The position numbers and the translations under genes are program-made. A DNA stretch of 64,000 nucleotides, taken from Pseudomonas grandcourensis. GTDB taxonomy: Bacteria > Pseudomonadota > Gammaproteobacteria > Pseudomonadales > Pseudomonadaceae. Positions 63,472-64,000 of this stretch are shown here, piece by piece (positions within the stretch are counted from its first letter, which is position 1; the number at the start of each line of letters is the position of its first letter). The stretch is taken from NCBI RefSeq assembly GCF_039909015.1, contig NZ_CP150919.1, forward strand, positions 2,766,501 to 2,830,500, written 5' to 3'. The notes below the pieces were generated by a model, which worked only from the letters and a program-made list of their open reading frames with translations, was not told the origin of the DNA and did not search any database.

Positions 63472-63508
63472 TGTTCGCAGCTTAAGTGACGTTGAAGGCA
63501 TCCTGCAA

Positions 63509-63850
63509 ATGCAATCCAGTCTGAACGAATGTGAAGTCGCCCAACTGCGCGCCTCGGCCTCCAAGGCCTGTGCGCTGCTCAAGGCCCTGGCCAATGAGGA
63601 TCGCCTGTTGATCCTGTGCCAGTTGACCCAGGGCGAACGCAATGTAGGCGAACTGGAAAAAATGACCGGCGTGCGCCAACCGACCCTGTCCCAGCAATTG
63701 GGGATCCTGCGCGATGAAGGACTGGTCGCCACCCGTCGTGAAGGCAAGTACATTTTTTACGGTCTCGCCAGTCACGAAGTGATCCAGGTGATGAAAACCC
63801 TCTCCGGGCTTTATTGCGGGGCGGTGCTTAAAAGCTGGGTTCAACCCTGA
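63509..63850 (+). CDS. bigR: ArsR-family sulfide/persulfide-responsive repressor (BigR/SqrR-like)
   Basis: A 113-residue ArsR-type winged-helix protein. The two cysteines that form a disulfide or polysulfide bridge in BigR are visible as C37 (NEDRLLILCQL) and C103 (SGLYCGAVL); the winged helix is at about 25-95 (VRQPTLSQQLGILRDEGLVA). I start it at ATG 63509, because an upstream ATG at 63458 lies inside the palindromic operator. It should repress blh and itself until sulfide or persulfide accumulates. Confidence 0.87.
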   Translation: MQSSLNECEVAQLRASASKACALLKALANEDRLLILCQLTQGERNVGELEKMTGVRQPTLSQQLGILRDEGLVATRREGKYIFYGLASHEVIQVMKTLSGLYCGAVLKSWVQP

Positions 63851-63928
63851 ATGCAAGCCAGCACACAAATCCAATGAGATTTCGCTTCGACTAGCCTCAA
63901 TCCTTGCGTGCAGTAAAAGGAACAAGCA

Positions 63929-64000
63929 ATGAACGATCAACACTGGGGCCCATCCATCAGTGCAGATATCGTGGTCATCGGCGGCGGCACCGCAGGCATA
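63929..64000 (+). CDS. FAD-dependent oxidoreductase, N-terminal start only (3' truncated)
   Basis: Only 24 codons are in the window. They read MNDQHWGPSISADIVVIGG followed by GTAGI, a Rossmann FAD-binding start. An AAGGA site precedes the ATG. The position after bigR suggests a sulfide:quinone oxidoreductase or other sulfur flavoprotein, but the visible part does not decide this. Confidence 0.75.
   Translation, partial: MNDQHWGPSISADIVVIGGGTAGI

Overview
The window reads as a chromosomal stretch of a Pseudomonas of the fluorescens group. The evidence is the bkdR/bkdA1-bkdA2-bkdB-lpdV cluster in its pseudomonad order, a DUF6124 gene with the leader sequence typical of these genomes, many pseudomonad REP palindromes (cores such as GGAGCGAGC/GCTCGCTCC), a high-GC coding style and a very high density of LysR/AraC-regulated catabolic and transport genes. 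There is no rRNA, CRISPR array or prophage. One tRNA (Gln, UUG) and one complete IS4-family insertion sequence are present.

Layout. 1-3.2 kb: the 3' end of an ArnT-like membrane glycosyltransferase, a zinc alcohol dehydrogenase and a metallophosphoesterase. 3.4-9.0 kb: a five-gene minus-strand operon encoding a polyamine-type ABC importer (ATPase, Tat-exported binding protein, two permeases) plus an aldehyde dehydrogenase. 9.1-10.2 kb: a RES/Xre toxin-antitoxin pair with a palindromic promoter-operator. 10.2-11.7 kb: an IS4-family element with an 11-bp target duplication. 12-12.5 kb: DUF6124 gene with a folded leader. 12.6-20.1 kb: LuxR regulator, fosmidomycin-resistance-type MFS pump with divergent AraC regulator, then a phosphonate cluster (PhnX hydrolase, LysR, organophosphate-type MFS carrier, hydroxyethylphosphonate-dehydrogenase-like Fe-ADH). 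20.3-25.5 kb: NIPSNAP, RidA, RlhA-type 23S rRNA hydroxylase, a small membrane protein, tRNA-Gln and a tandem TOBE protein. 25.5-33.1 kb: GST, GlxA-type regulator, aliphatic nitrilase, DoxX, a ProA-like dehydrogenase and the cyanate system cynR/cynS-cynT. 33.2-41.7 kb: a small conserved protein, GNAT, topoisomerase III, DUF427, a large MHS transporter, a GMC oxidoreductase and a LysR regulator. 41.8-48.1 kb: AlkC glycosylase, KefB/C-type antiporter and a LysR/orphan binding protein/MHS carrier module. 48.2-53.6 kb: PfpI protein, PAS-GGDEF cyclase, FKBP, D-cysteine desulfhydrase-like enzyme, MEKHLA protein and an RcnR-like repressor with its DmeF exporter. 53.6-62.5 kb: P450 with ArsR-type regulator, ilvE and the bkd branched-chain oxo-acid dehydrogenase operon with bkdR. 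62.5-64 kb: sulfide-responsive blh/bigR pair and the start of an FAD oxidoreductase.

How the genes work together. IlvE deaminates Leu/Ile/Val to 2-oxo acids, the Bkd complex oxidises these to acyl-CoAs, and BkdR controls it. CynS with the beta-carbonic anhydrase detoxifies cyanate. BigR with Blh handles reactive sulfur. The DmeR/DmeF pair exports divalent cobalt or nickel. The most interesting inference is the cluster at 15.7-20.1 kb. It has the phosphonoacetaldehyde-cleaving enzyme but no 2-aminoethylphosphonate transaminase; instead it carries a dehydrogenase of the type that interconverts 2-hydroxyethylphosphonate and phosphonoacetaldehyde, and an organophosphate-type carrier. That would make a self-contained hydroxyethylphosphonate utilisation module.
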